The notes under the pieces are model-generated. The model was not told where the DNA came from and searched no databases. It was given only the letters and a program-made list of their open reading frames with translations. Positions 8,558 to 17,462 of a stretch of 28,484 nt of DNA are shown here, piece after piece (position 1 is the stretch's first letter; every line of letters begins with the position of its first letter). The stretch comes from a virus, in IMG/VR virus record IMGVR_UViG_3300017748_000089, positions 1-28,484 of that record. One strand, written 5' to 3'. Position numbers and translations under genes: made by a program.

Positions 8558-10306
8558 TTACATCATTGGATTGTATGGTAAATAATCTGAAGATTCTTTT
8601 CTTAGTTTTGAATTATTAGCGTTTTCGTATAAGCTAAATTCAACACCAATAGTTCTAAATAAGTTTTTCTTACTATCAGGTGTTAGTTTACCATCTTTAA
8701 ATTTAATTTTATTATTATCAGCTATCATATCATAACCACCTTTATATTGACCACTTTCATCTATATTAATAACAAATATTCCATTAGTATTTTTCTTTAA
8801 GTCTTCAGGAACAGGTATGTTAGCATTTTTAAATGTATCTACAAGAGTTTGATAATCCATTATATTTTGCTTATCACCAATACTTACATCATAGTTTTCA
8901 GCTACTAAATCTTTATTTTCTCTATAAAAATCTATTAAATCTTCTTCACCACTAAAAGCGCCTCCATCAGCATAGGCTTTTTTCAAAGCATTTTCAGCTG
9001 GTTGGTAATAATCGTTAAAATTATCAGCAAAACTTTGTTTATAAGAATCTGTATAGCTAGTAGTTTTCTTGCCATCCTTATCTACTTTATACTTGTTAGT
9101 TATCTCTTGTTCTGATAAAGTAGTTTCAACTGGTTGACCAAAGAAATCATTAGCTAATGTAGCTATACCTTCAGCAGCAGCTTCTCTAAATTTGTTTTGT
9201 ATATCTATGTATTCTTCAGGGCTTACTATTTTATCACCATCTTTATCAGCGGCCGCTATAGCAGCCGGGTTTGATTTTAAATTCTCTATAGCTTGCTTGA
9301 CAGAAGCTTTATCATTTATATCACCTTGAGTAAAAGTACTCCATGGTTGATCAAATTCTTTACCTTTAATTTTACCTAACCCATTTAACTGAGTCCATGT
9401 TTTTGACATATTAGATTTATAAGTACTTTGAATAAGCATGTCTTTGTGGTTATCCATTAATTTACTTTTATAATCAACAACTCCAGATACTACTGTTTTT
9501 GTTTCTGAATTATTTTTAGGATTAAATACAGTTTTTGTAGATTTAACTGGAATTAAATCTTTAAAGTCTTTTAATTCATTTTGTAATTCAGCTCTATATG
9601 TTTTACCTGTAATATCTTGCTCTCCGCTTATAACATAGCTAGCTAAGTTATTTCCTTTTTGAGTGAAAGTTTCATTAGCTGCAAATATATCTCTGCTTAT
9701 AGACTTACCGTTATCGTCGGTGTAACTAAACTCCACGTGGCCTGTCTTGGCGTTTGTAGATACATTAAAGTCTTTAATAAATCCCGCACTTAAATCAGAG
9801 TCAAATTTTATTACATCAGGATTATTCAAAGCTTCATCTGATAACCTACCTGTCATAGAGTTATTATTCATTGCTGTTCTATGTCTTTCAAATATTGTTT
9901 GACTTTTAGAAGCATTTACACTATACGTAGCTACAGCTTTTAAATTAGACAAACTCATTTGTCTGTATTTTTGATAAGCTTCTACATCTTCAGCAGTTGC
10001 ACCTGGCTTAGATGCTGCAGCTTTTAAATCACCTATCATAGTAGCTTCTTGTCTTATATAAGCATTTAAAGCGGCTTTAGTATCAGCCGGAGCTGAATCT
10101 ACTTGGTCAGAATACTTATCCATTAAAGCATCTGAAGTTTGCATACCTATAGCTATAGCTTTTTGTGATTGCTCTTTTTTCATAGCAGCTGCTTTTTGCA
10201 TTTTGCCTATAGTATTTAAACTACCTTGAGTTGCTTGCTGAACTGCTCCAACCGCTTGTTGAGTGAATTGTTGCTGTGGTTTTAAATTTACTTGTCTTTG
10301 ACTCAT
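8558..10306 (-). CDS. Internal virion protein with EF-hand-like loop
   Basis: A 582-residue protein starting at the ATG at 10306 (MSQRQVNL), preceded by the A-rich leader AAAAAACAATAAT typical of this window. An upstream TTG in the same frame (10381) would add 25 residues, but those overlap another reading frame and look non-coding. The N-terminal about 150 residues are Gln/Ala/Lys-rich and helical; the rest is charged, soluble, and has no signal peptide or membrane span. Residues 354-365 (DKDGDKIVSPEE) match an EF-hand calcium loop: D at 1, 3 and 5, hydrophobic at 8, E at 12, flanked by helices. The position between the gp14-like protein and the giant protein, with 1 nt to the latter, suggests an internal core or ejection protein comparable in place to T7 gp15. 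That role comes from gene order, not from recognised homology. Confidence 0.8.
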   Translation of the reverse strand: MSQRQVNLKPQQQFTQQAVGAVQQATQGSLNTIGKMQKAAAMKKEQSQKAIAIGMQTSDALMDKYSDQVDSAPADTKAALNAYIRQEATMIGDLKAAASKPGATAEDVEAYQKYRQMSLSNLKAVATYSVNASKSQTIFERHRTAMNNNSMTGRLSDEALNNPDVIKFDSDLSAGFIKDFNVSTNAKTGHVEFSYTDDNGKSISRDIFAANETFTQKGNNLASYVISGEQDITGKTYRAELQNELKDFKDLIPVKSTKTVFNPKNNSETKTVVSGVVDYKSKLMDNHKDMLIQSTYKSNMSKTWTQLNGLGKIKGKEFDQPWSTFTQGDINDKASVKQAIENLKSNPAAIAAADKDGDKIVSPEEYIDIQNKFREAAAEGIATLANDFFGQPVETTLSEQEITNKYKVDKDGKKTTSYTDSYKQSFADNFNDYYQPAENALKKAYADGGAFSGEEDLIDFYRENKDLVAENYDVSIGDKQNIMDYQTLVDTFKNANIPVPEDLKKNTNGIFVINIDESGQYKGGYDMIADNNKIKFKDGKLTPDSKKNLFRTIGVEFSLYENANNSKLRKESSDYLPYNPMM

Positions 10307-10319
10307 ATTATTGTTTTTT

Positions 10320-10511
10320 TCATGGTGGCCATGTTGTGGAACCACTATTAAATAGACTTGTTGAAGTGTTAACAGGAACAACTACAGCTGTACTACTTGG
10401 AACTACCGGATTTAGCACTGGTACACTTTGTTGAGTAGGATCTATAATTATAGGTTTCATACCCGTTAAAGGATCTGTAGTTGGGCTATTAGAGGGGGCT
10501 ACCCCGCTTGA
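10320..10511 (-). CDS. -1 frame extension of the gp14-like gene, or a separate 46-aa small ORF
   Basis: The gap between the gp14-like stop (10499) and the next ATG (10306) is 192 nt, far larger than other gaps here. It is covered by an open frame ending at a TGA at 10320-10322. It can be read two ways. As an independent ORF it starts at the ATG at 10460 (MKPIIIDPTQQ) and encodes 46 Pro/Val/Thr-rich residues, but it lacks the A-rich leader that other genes have. As a -1 extension it continues the upstream gene from the slippery heptamer at 10511-10517 and adds 63 residues, giving a 280-residue product. I favour the extension. A natural indel or an assembly error in the G/T run would look the same. 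The function of the tail is unknown. Confidence 0.5.
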   Translation of the reverse strand, partial: SSGVAPSNSPTTDPLTGMKPIIIDPTQQSVPVLNPVVPSSTAVVVPVNTSTSLFNSGSTTWPP

Positions 10512-10517
10512 AAACCC
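10495..10517 (-). promoter_or_regulatory. Candidate -1 ribosomal frameshift signal
   Basis: On the minus strand, in the zero frame, codons read ACG GGT TTT CAA GCG GGG TAG. The heptamer G GGT TTT (10511-10517) fits X XXY YYZ exactly. After a 5-nt spacer (CAAGC) comes GGGG-TAG-CCCC (10495-10505), a short 4-bp GC hairpin with a 3-nt loop that encloses the zero-frame stop. Slippage by -1 reads on as TCA AGC GGG GTA and remains open for 63 codons. The hairpin is small for a stimulator, so efficiency could be low. Confidence 0.45.
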
Positions 10518-11161
10518 GTACCTGCGGAAGCTGAAAGAACACTAGTAGCTCCTGTTACACCAGCCATTAAAGCTGCATCTGCAGCATCTTCTAAGCCCAT
10601 TTGTCTTGATCTTAAAAAATCAGATTCACCATAAGCCCTATCAAGCTGTGCTTGAACTCTTGCATCTTCACCTGCTGCTGCTCTTTCTTCAGCTGATATA
10701 GCTTGTGATTCTAAGTTGATTAACTGTTGTTGTTTCTGTTGTTCTCCTTGGGCTTTAAGTTTTTGATTATCTGCTTCTTGTTTTTCTATACTAGCTGAAA
10801 CTCCTTGTTTAGATTTAGCTGCAGCCATAGCTAAAGCAGTTGCTCCACCAGAACCCATTCCAGTAGCTTGAATAGTTTCTAAAGTGTTAGCTAAAGAAAT
10901 ATCAGCTTCTTCAGCTTGCATTTCAGCTGCTTGAGTAGCAACGCCTAGATTAGCATATGGATTACTAACCATAGACTTCATAGCTCTAATTTTACCTGAA
11001 GCATCGTAAACATCTTCTCTATTATCTAGTAGGTCATTTATAACACCTTGCGCAGCTTGAATATCATTATTCATATCTTCCGCTTTGTTGTCATTCATAA
11101 TTTTAGTTATTCCTCCTATTACTAAAGGTGCTGCGACTGCAGCTACTATTGCAAAACTCAT
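10499..11161 (-). CDS. T7 gp14-like internal virion protein
   Basis: The 220-residue zero-frame product begins MSFAIVAAVAAPLVIGGI, a hydrophobic N-terminal segment that could insert in the host envelope. It is followed by an Ala/Gln/Glu-rich helical body containing SMVSNPYANLGVATQAAE, GSGGATALAMAAAKSKQG and a Q/K-rich coiled coil (about 125-165). Short proteins with a hydrophobic N-terminus, Ala-rich helices and SNPYANLGV-like motifs are, to my knowledge, typical of phage internal/ejection proteins annotated by analogy to T7 gp14. The ATG overlaps the stop of the upstream cupin gene in an ATGA arrangement (11158-11161), indicating translational coupling. The C-terminus may be extended by frameshifting (see the entry at 10495-10517). 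Confidence 0.75.
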   Translation of the reverse strand: MSFAIVAAVAAPLVIGGITKIMNDNKAEDMNNDIQAAQGVINDLLDNREDVYDASGKIRAMKSMVSNPYANLGVATQAAEMQAEEADISLANTLETIQATGMGSGGATALAMAAAKSKQGVSASIEKQEADNQKLKAQGEQQKQQQLINLESQAISAEERAAAGEDARVQAQLDRAYGESDFLRSRQMGLEDAADAALMAGVTGATSVLSASAGTGFQAG

Positions 11162-11586
11162 ATTTTATTATTTATATAGTTATTAAAATCTTTTTTTGTT
11201 ATAGAAACTATTTCTTTTTCTAGTTCTTCTATATTTTCAGTATTGCTAGGATTTTTATGAACATTTACAAATATTGAATCTTCATTAGCATATATAGCTC
11301 TTTGTGTTCCTGCATCTGAAACAACATAACAAGGTGCTTGATAATCTTGTACTTCTTTATTATCAGATATTGTTAAGTGACCAGTTAATAAAAACCAAAC
11401 ATGTTTATGGTTGTGAACAGCGCCTATAACCATTGTTCCTTTTTTCATCTCCATTTGCCTTATATAAAGTTGGTCAGCAAACGAGTGTTTTAAGGGTACA
11501 ATATTATCATGTATTATATCTGTACCATCTCCAACTACCTTGTCAGAGCTTTTTATTAACTCTTTAGTTATTTTATTTATTTTCAT
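11158..11586 (-). CDS. Small cupin-fold protein
   Basis: This is a 142-residue soluble protein. Residues 55-70 (GAVHNHKHVWFLLTGH) resemble cupin motif 1, with three alternating histidines (58, 60, 62) followed by a hydrophobic strand and a Gly turn. Residues 85-111 carry the second half: a Pro (P85), AGTQR at 92-96, then ANEDSIFVNVHKN. The usual metal-binding Glu of motif 1 and the His of motif 2 (R96 here) are missing, so any metal site would be atypical. An acidic helix closes the protein (about 116-130). The gene lies between a tail gene (5 nt gap) and the gp14-like gene (4 nt overlap), so it is expressed with virion proteins. Small cupins of this kind occur in marine phage structural clusters as I remember them; whether it is enzymatic, a folding aid or a virion part is unknown. 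Confidence 0.75.
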   Translation of the reverse strand: MKINKITKELIKSSDKVVGDGTDIIHDNIVPLKHSFADQLYIRQMEMKKGTMVIGAVHNHKHVWFLLTGHLTISDNKEVQDYQAPCYVVSDAGTQRAIYANEDSIFVNVHKNPSNTENIEELEKEIVSITKKDFNNYINNKI

Positions 11587-11591
11587 TTAAT

Positions 11592-13289
11592 TTAAGATGA
11601 TCTTACTACTTCACTGCTTAAGCTCCATATTTCTTTAGCTCCACCAATATTTGTAACTTGGTCTGTAGAAAATGAAACCTTAGCAAAATAACCTTTTATA
11701 CCTGTCATTTGATTTCCAAATCTAACTTCTCCTGCAGCTGCTACACTGTCATTAACTAAGCTTGCTACATATTTATTTTCTTTTCTATTAAAACCAGCAT
11801 AACTTTCTTGGCCAGTTCTAGGGTCAGTATATCTACCAGCTTCATAACTAGGTATTGATACAGTTTGATCTATGTTGTTTGTGGTGTAGCCAATTGGACT
11901 AGTTATAGGAAATGTTCTATTTTGCTTATTACTACCACTAGTTACTACACTTACATTCCAACCATTATCACCTTCATAACTTATAGTTTTAAAATTTTTC
12001 ATCAAAGACGGTGAAGTATTAAATACAAACTCAACATTACCTATACCTTGATTGCCATAAAAATTCATATAATTACCACCTGAATAGTGCTCATATATAT
12101 TATTACTTGTAATAGAGTAAAATTTACCATTAACACTTGTTATAAAGTTAGGTTTGTAAGTGTAAAAACTTACCCAACCCTTAATAGTTTCATCAAAAGT
12201 TAAAGTGCTATAATTGTTTTGGTCGATATGACCAGGTGTTTGTTGTAAAGACAAAGTATAATTTCTACTATAATTATCATAACCACCTATTATTAAACTT
12301 TTATAAGAATACTGAAAAAAGCCTCTAGGTTCATTACCAGAGTTTCCTGTTATAACAATATTTCTATCTAAAGTAATTGTCATTTCATTAGCGCTTGACG
12401 TGTCAACCACGTTGACAACTACGCCTAACGTTTCAACAACGCTATTTATAGTTCTTTGAAACAAACTACCTTTTAAAACTTTTTCAGATTTATCACAAAT
12501 AACATTAAAACTCTTTACAGCATTTGTAAAAGTTTGACCAGCAGAAAACGTCCAAGCTAGTCTTATTATTTTGCTTGAGTCGTTGATTAATTGCAAATTA
12601 TCTCTAAAATAATCTTTCATACCGTATTGAGATATTTCAGTTATGCCGTCTCTTGATAATCTTAAAACAACGCCTCTATTTTTGTCTGTATAATATTTTC
12701 TTGTGCCAAATTGAGCAAATGACTGTGGATCTTTTGATATACCATATTCTCCAGCGTATGGCACGTACTGGCCCAGTGTTGGTATCCCAGCTCTTTCTGC
12801 TGCACCTTGATCTCCTGTGTATATAGTATTTTTATTTATTAATAAGTATCCAGATTTTAATTCTTGAAGAATTATTAAATTAGTATCTTCAGCATATAGT
12901 TTTTGTATACTTCCATTGCCAGGATTTAAATCTTTAGATATAGGAGAAGCTAATGAAAAAACATTTGTATCATTATTGCCTGTTTTAGAATTAAATATTC
13001 CAGAAAATATTACGCTAGCACCTCTTCTTTCTTGCACAGGATCTTCTTCGTTTATAAAAGCTTTAACTCCTAGAGAAACACTAGTATTGTTGTAACCTCC
13101 TTTTATTCTAGACTCTTCAATTAACCAATTGCTAGTAGCGCTAGTAGTTTTAGCATTACCAGGAAAAGTTGGATAACCAGTAGGATTCCAAGGTCTACCA
13201 GGCCATATAGGTCTAGCTGGGCTTTGGCTATTTAATACTTTTTTTACCCAAAAAGAATTAAAGTATTTTATGTTAACTGTAGCTGGCAT
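11592..13289 (-). CDS. Tail structural protein
   Basis: The protein has 565 residues and starts MPATVNIKYFNSFWVKK, 1 nt after the stop of the 1389-aa tail gene. A Pro-rich N-terminal segment (about 22-45) precedes a Ser/Thr/Asn-rich, beta-rich body with no signal peptide or membrane span. Motifs I associate with a family of uncultured marine phage tail proteins are present: WLIEESRIKGGYNNT, VFSGIFNSKTGNNDTNVFS-like sequence, LYAEDTNLIILQE and ISQYGMKDYFRDN. Close coupling to the upstream gene suggests that the two products assemble together in the tail hub or distal tail. No catalytic motif is visible. Receptor binding or a nozzle role is possible but not shown. Confidence 0.75.
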   Translation of the reverse strand: MPATVNIKYFNSFWVKKVLNSQSPARPIWPGRPWNPTGYPTFPGNAKTTSATSNWLIEESRIKGGYNNTSVSLGVKAFINEEDPVQERRGASVIFSGIFNSKTGNNDTNVFSLASPISKDLNPGNGSIQKLYAEDTNLIILQELKSGYLLINKNTIYTGDQGAAERAGIPTLGQYVPYAGEYGISKDPQSFAQFGTRKYYTDKNRGVVLRLSRDGITEISQYGMKDYFRDNLQLINDSSKIIRLAWTFSAGQTFTNAVKSFNVICDKSEKVLKGSLFQRTINSVVETLGVVVNVVDTSSANEMTITLDRNIVITGNSGNEPRGFFQYSYKSLIIGGYDNYSRNYTLSLQQTPGHIDQNNYSTLTFDETIKGWVSFYTYKPNFITSVNGKFYSITSNNIYEHYSGGNYMNFYGNQGIGNVEFVFNTSPSLMKNFKTISYEGDNGWNVSVVTSGSNKQNRTFPITSPIGYTTNNIDQTVSIPSYEAGRYTDPRTGQESYAGFNRKENKYVASLVNDSVAAAGEVRFGNQMTGIKGYFAKVSFSTDQVTNIGGAKEIWSLSSEVVRSS

Positions 13290-13290
13290 A

Positions 13291-16200
13291 TTAAATTGTT
13301 TGTTCTATTTGTAATTTAACTAAGTAATCAGTGGATAATCCTCCTCCGTCAGTAAGTCTAAAGTTGTAATCAACTTGATAAAAAATACCTGCTGTTCCTA
13401 CAGGTACGCCAATATCACTCATTGGAGCTGGAAATGCATACCATTTAGTTTTGTTAACGTTAGTAACAACTCCAAAAACAGCAGTACCATAATCACTAGG
13501 CTGCAGATTATAAACACCATTTTGATCCCATTTGCCACCAAGGCTATTATTTGACGAAATTGCGTTTGGATTATTAGTAGGATCAAAATACATTTCTTGA
13601 CCACTCACCAAACTAAGTGTGCTAGGCTCTGGATATTCTGCTCCAATACTAAAAAACCCGTATGCATTGGGATTAACTAAGTCAGGAGCAGTAGGTACAA
13701 AAGGATAGTGAGTTGGCATTACATATCCATTACGGTTTATAGTTCCAAAAGGTCTAAGTGAACTCCCTCCCGTAACTCCATTAACCCCATTATTGCTTGT
13801 AAAAGTTGCTGCATCTTGTGCGTTAACAATTCTAAGCTTAGCGTCTATAAGTTCCCATTGCAAACCTTCGTGATCTCTACCGGTATCAATACTTCCATTT
13901 TTAACGTTTGTAAACTCATAAATATACGGATTAGAATTACTAAGTTGATTTTTGTTAATTAAAACAGTTGTAAAACCAACACCTAAAGGATCTGCATCTT
14001 CCCATATAGGAGCTATATTATCACAAGAACCTTGAAAAGTTTTAGTAACCGTGTAGCCATTAGTTTGTATTGCAACCTGAAAAGTAAAAGTAAAACTAGG
14101 AGCATCATTTGTTACTACAAATGTGTTATTTGTCTTTAATCTAAAACTACCATTTCCAACAGACTCTAAAATAAAATCAGAAATTCTATCAGCATTATTA
14201 CCGTCTGTAACAAATAATAAAGTACCAACACTATTAACATTAACTATGGATTGATTAGCGCTGTCTCTTGGAAAAAATGCATTTGTAATAGCAGTACCTG
14301 AGGCCATTCCTTCATTTTGAGAATAGTTTATTTGAGTTAATCCAATAGGAACTATATCAGTTGTTGTAAGTATTTCATTGTTTAATTCAGATATTAAGCC
14401 AGATGAAGTTGTTTCCCAATAAATATTTAAATTAGAAAAAACAGGTAGTGTTTCGGCAATAGAAAGCTGTGTTGAGAAATTATTTGAAATTCTAGTACCT
14501 AAAACATTGTTAGTACTAACTGTGCCTATAAAAGGATTATTTTTAGCATTGTATATAGGTAAAGGTGGTAAAAAACTTAATACATCATCTGCTGAAACAG
14601 TCACTGATTGAGAAAGCAAAACTGCTCCATCTTCGTTGCTTGTGAACTTATAATAAGCTAACACATAAACTTCATCGCTTTCTTCTAATCCAGCAACGGC
14701 AACACCAGCAGAGTCTACAGCTGTAACTAAAGAGCCAAAAGGTACATTATCTTCGTTAGTCCATTCTTGAAATATTATAGTTTGATTAGAACTTTGATTA
14801 GTTGCTATTTCTTTTTGAGTAACACCTGGATTAGCAATTCCTAAATCTGACATAGTGCCTATTTGAATTACTTTATCAAGAGAAGAACCAGGATAATATT
14901 GCTTATTAACTGTAGAAAAATTATTAACTCTAAAAGACAATAACTCATTTGATCTAAAAGCAACTTGAGCTGGACCAACATCTGATAAGTCTTTTGGTAT
15001 TTTATTAACGTTATCTGAAAATATAGAAATCTTTGCTTGGGTCGGGTTGTCAGTAGTGCTAGTATCTAAAGTTCCATTTAACACGCCAGGTAAGTAAGCA
15101 TTGTAGTATTCTTGTTCTTGTTGTTTTACTACTATTTTATAACTATACCAGCCTAAATGATTTGGTTGAGCCAGAGGGTTATATAAAAAATTAGCAGTTC
15201 CACTTCCTCCAGTTATTGTTATAATATCTCCATTTAAATATCCAGAGCCTTCATTTGATATTTCTAACTGAACTATATTACCAGCTCCATTGTTTTGAGT
15301 TATATTAACTGTTAAACCTGATCCAGTGCCTCCAGTAGTTGCTACATTATTAGCTAAACCATACGAAGCTCCTGGAAACAAATTTGCTATTTCATCTTGA
15401 TCCATGCCTGCGTAAAGGCCTGGATAGCCTGGTTTACTATAAGAATTGGGTATAGTTGAATTAAACAAAACTATTAAATTATCCCCTGGCCAAGTTGAAG
15501 AAGATGTTATGATATTGGTTTCAAAACCTTCTTCCTTAAAAGGAGCATATATAGTAGAACCTCCAAAATTAACACCACCGAAAGTTTTAGGTAATTGATC
15601 TACAGATGATAATATAACATCTGACTGCCTACCATATCTGTCTGCCAAAACTATACCAACTTGATAAGTTCTATTTTGTTTTAATGTATGATTTTGATAT
15701 TCTTGTTGAGTTTTTTCTTCAGAGCCTTGTATTTTGTCTCCTATTCCTACTTTATAATCTAATGTATCTAAAGAAGTATGTCTATTTAAATAATTTCCAT
15801 ATATAATTCTATTACCACTTATAGCTTGAGATTGTGCTTTAATTGGCACAGAATCACTAACTCTTGTAGTTTCAGCAGTAGAAAGAACTTTATAAGGTGC
15901 TCTAGACTGGTAAGTGTAAATTATTTTTTTAGTAGTGTTTTGAATAAATTGTTGAAAAGGTATTTCAGCAACAACTTTTATTACATTTTCTTGAGATTCT
16001 TTATAAAGTATTTCAATAGAAGATACATGTAAATCTCTATTCAATGTAGAATAAGAACTTGTAGGACATGGTATTACTAAATCTATTTCGTTTATTGAAT
16101 TAGTAAAAAATTCTAAGTCAGTAGCATCTAATGCTTTTTGTTCATCACCTACTTGAATATATCCATCTTGTCTAGGTACAAAACATTCTTGAGTGAAAGG

Positions 16201-17460
16201 AGCAGATAAAGAATATTCATTATCAACAAATTTATATCTATAACTAAACCTAACAAATCTATTTCTTAAATATTCGCAATCTCCAGGCCAATCAGAAACG
16301 TAACTCGGATTAGGTGCTGAAAAAGTTAAAGTATCACCTATCTCCCAGTCTGTAGGAACAGTATCAGGAGCGCCTCCAGAATTTATAGGATATTGAATAT
16401 TAAACGCACTACCTCCTAGTTGAGCATTAAATTTAGCTGGACCTGTTTGAGGAGCGTCTATGTTTTCTATTTTCCAAGTAGTTGCTGGTGATGGTGTTAA
16501 ACCAGAATCAATGTTAATTGTTGTTGATCCAGAAAAACCTGTTATATTGCCAGCAATACTAGGTGGTAAATATTCACTACAACGATCTCTCATTGTAGAT
16601 TCAGTTTTAACAGTTAAAGTTAATGTAGCTCCTCCAGTCTTAGGCGCTAGTTGAACTACATCTCCACTTGTATAATCTACGCCAAAAGTATTTATTGAGA
16701 CTCCTGTTACAGATCCATCACTACTAACACTAGTTATATCTACAGTCAACCCAAAACCCGTACCACCTACGCAAGGTAATCCAATGTTGTTACCACTATT
16801 AAATAAAGAAAAATAACCAGATGGAGCGGTTGGATCTCCACTACCTCCATCGTTAGTTATAGCTATACTTTCAATAATATCATCTATCAGACTTATGCCT
16901 TCAAAAGGATAGTATTTAGCTACAGATATTTGATCTTCATTTGTGTAATAATTAGGAACAGTGTCAAAATTAGGATTAGCTGTTTCTACATTTATTTTTC
17001 TAGGTTGATTTCTGTTGTCTGTAAAAAAAAGTAAACTTTCTATTAAATCAACACTAACAATTGGATGAGTTAAAGAAAAATTTAAAAAATTACCAGAAAC
17101 TAAAAGGTTAGATGTATTATTAGAAAAATTAAAAGACCATATTTGACAAATAGAGCTAGAAGTAGCAAAATAACTTAATGTGTCACTAGAAGAGTCTGTA
17201 TAATCTGTTATAAATATGTAAATAATATTATTTGATTGATCTACTAAATTACCGTTTATGTTTACTCTAGAGTTATTAGTATATCCAAAATCAGTTAAAG
17301 AAACATTACCTAGTATTGTTTCTACAGTTCCTACACTATCTCCTTCAGAAGCGCTAATGCTTATATTAGTAGCATTTCTATACTCTCCACTTGGAATCAA
17401 CCTGTCGTCTAAATCTTTATTCATTTTAGACTTTATAAAATTAGTTGTAATTTTAGTCAT
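13291..17460 (-). CDS. Large tail protein (stabilization/tail-hub type) with two GxGYxxGD beta modules
   Basis: This 1389-residue protein has a recognisable N-terminus: FIKSKMNKDLDDRLIPSGEY (residues 8-27), then VGTVETILGN, a signature I know from large tail or 'stabilization' proteins of marine and crAss-like phages. The remainder is Ser/Thr/Asn/Gly-rich beta sequence. Two copies of a small beta module are embedded at about 226-286 (ending FGVDYTSGDVVQL, a degenerate copy) and 697-760 (GSGYLNGDIITITGG). The DRYGRQSDV segment near residue 614 is another familiar element of the family. There is no signal peptide or membrane span. The start at 17460 is 2 nt after the connector gene, and the stop is 1 nt before the next tail gene, so translation is probably coupled. 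It may be the main tail-hub, nozzle or adhesin scaffold. Confidence 0.8.
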   Translation of the reverse strand: MTKITTNFIKSKMNKDLDDRLIPSGEYRNATNISISASEGDSVGTVETILGNVSLTDFGYTNNSRVNINGNLVDQSNNIIYIFITDYTDSSSDTLSYFATSSSICQIWSFNFSNNTSNLLVSGNFLNFSLTHPIVSVDLIESLLFFTDNRNQPRKINVETANPNFDTVPNYYTNEDQISVAKYYPFEGISLIDDIIESIAITNDGGSGDPTAPSGYFSLFNSGNNIGLPCVGGTGFGLTVDITSVSSDGSVTGVSINTFGVDYTSGDVVQLAPKTGGATLTLTVKTESTMRDRCSEYLPPSIAGNITGFSGSTTINIDSGLTPSPATTWKIENIDAPQTGPAKFNAQLGGSAFNIQYPINSGGAPDTVPTDWEIGDTLTFSAPNPSYVSDWPGDCEYLRNRFVRFSYRYKFVDNEYSLSAPFTQECFVPRQDGYIQVGDEQKALDATDLEFFTNSINEIDLVIPCPTSSYSTLNRDLHVSSIEILYKESQENVIKVVAEIPFQQFIQNTTKKIIYTYQSRAPYKVLSTAETTRVSDSVPIKAQSQAISGNRIIYGNYLNRHTSLDTLDYKVGIGDKIQGSEEKTQQEYQNHTLKQNRTYQVGIVLADRYGRQSDVILSSVDQLPKTFGGVNFGGSTIYAPFKEEGFETNIITSSSTWPGDNLIVLFNSTIPNSYSKPGYPGLYAGMDQDEIANLFPGASYGLANNVATTGGTGSGLTVNITQNNGAGNIVQLEISNEGSGYLNGDIITITGGSGTANFLYNPLAQPNHLGWYSYKIVVKQQEQEYYNAYLPGVLNGTLDTSTTDNPTQAKISIFSDNVNKIPKDLSDVGPAQVAFRSNELLSFRVNNFSTVNKQYYPGSSLDKVIQIGTMSDLGIANPGVTQKEIATNQSSNQTIIFQEWTNEDNVPFGSLVTAVDSAGVAVAGLEESDEVYVLAYYKFTSNEDGAVLLSQSVTVSADDVLSFLPPLPIYNAKNNPFIGTVSTNNVLGTRISNNFSTQLSIAETLPVFSNLNIYWETTSSGLISELNNEILTTTDIVPIGLTQINYSQNEGMASGTAITNAFFPRDSANQSIVNVNSVGTLLFVTDGNNADRISDFILESVGNGSFRLKTNNTFVVTNDAPSFTFTFQVAIQTNGYTVTKTFQGSCDNIAPIWEDADPLGVGFTTVLINKNQLSNSNPYIYEFTNVKNGSIDTGRDHEGLQWELIDAKLRIVNAQDAATFTSNNGVNGVTGGSSLRPFGTINRNGYVMPTHYPFVPTAPDLVNPNAYGFFSIGAEYPEPSTLSLVSGQEMYFDPTNNPNAISSNNSLGGKWDQNGVYNLQPSDYGTAVFGVVTNVNKTKWYAFPAPMSDIGVPVGTAGIFYQVDYNFRLTDGGGLSTDYLVKLQIEQTI

Positions 17461-17462
17461 AG

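Noticed and set aside
4291-9256. Rare GC-only 8-mers (GGCGCGCC near 4291, GCGGCCGC near 9249) in AT-rich DNA
   Set aside because: Both fall inside codons of intact frames; two occurrences are compatible with chance and there is no sign of a cloning junction.
10307-10381. N-terminal extension of the internal protein from a TTG start
   Set aside because: The 25 extra residues look non-coding and overlap the other frame; the ATG at 10306 has the A-rich leader typical of the window.
13287-13293. Possible split of one fused tail gene into two at the TAA-T-ATG junction
   Set aside because: No slippery sequence is present, and the downstream protein starts with its own plausible N-terminus (MPATVNIKYFNSFW), so a normal coupled gene boundary is the simplest reading.
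13419-13604. 61-residue minus-strand ORF in another frame
   Set aside because: Lies fully within the large tail gene in a different frame with no family-like motif.
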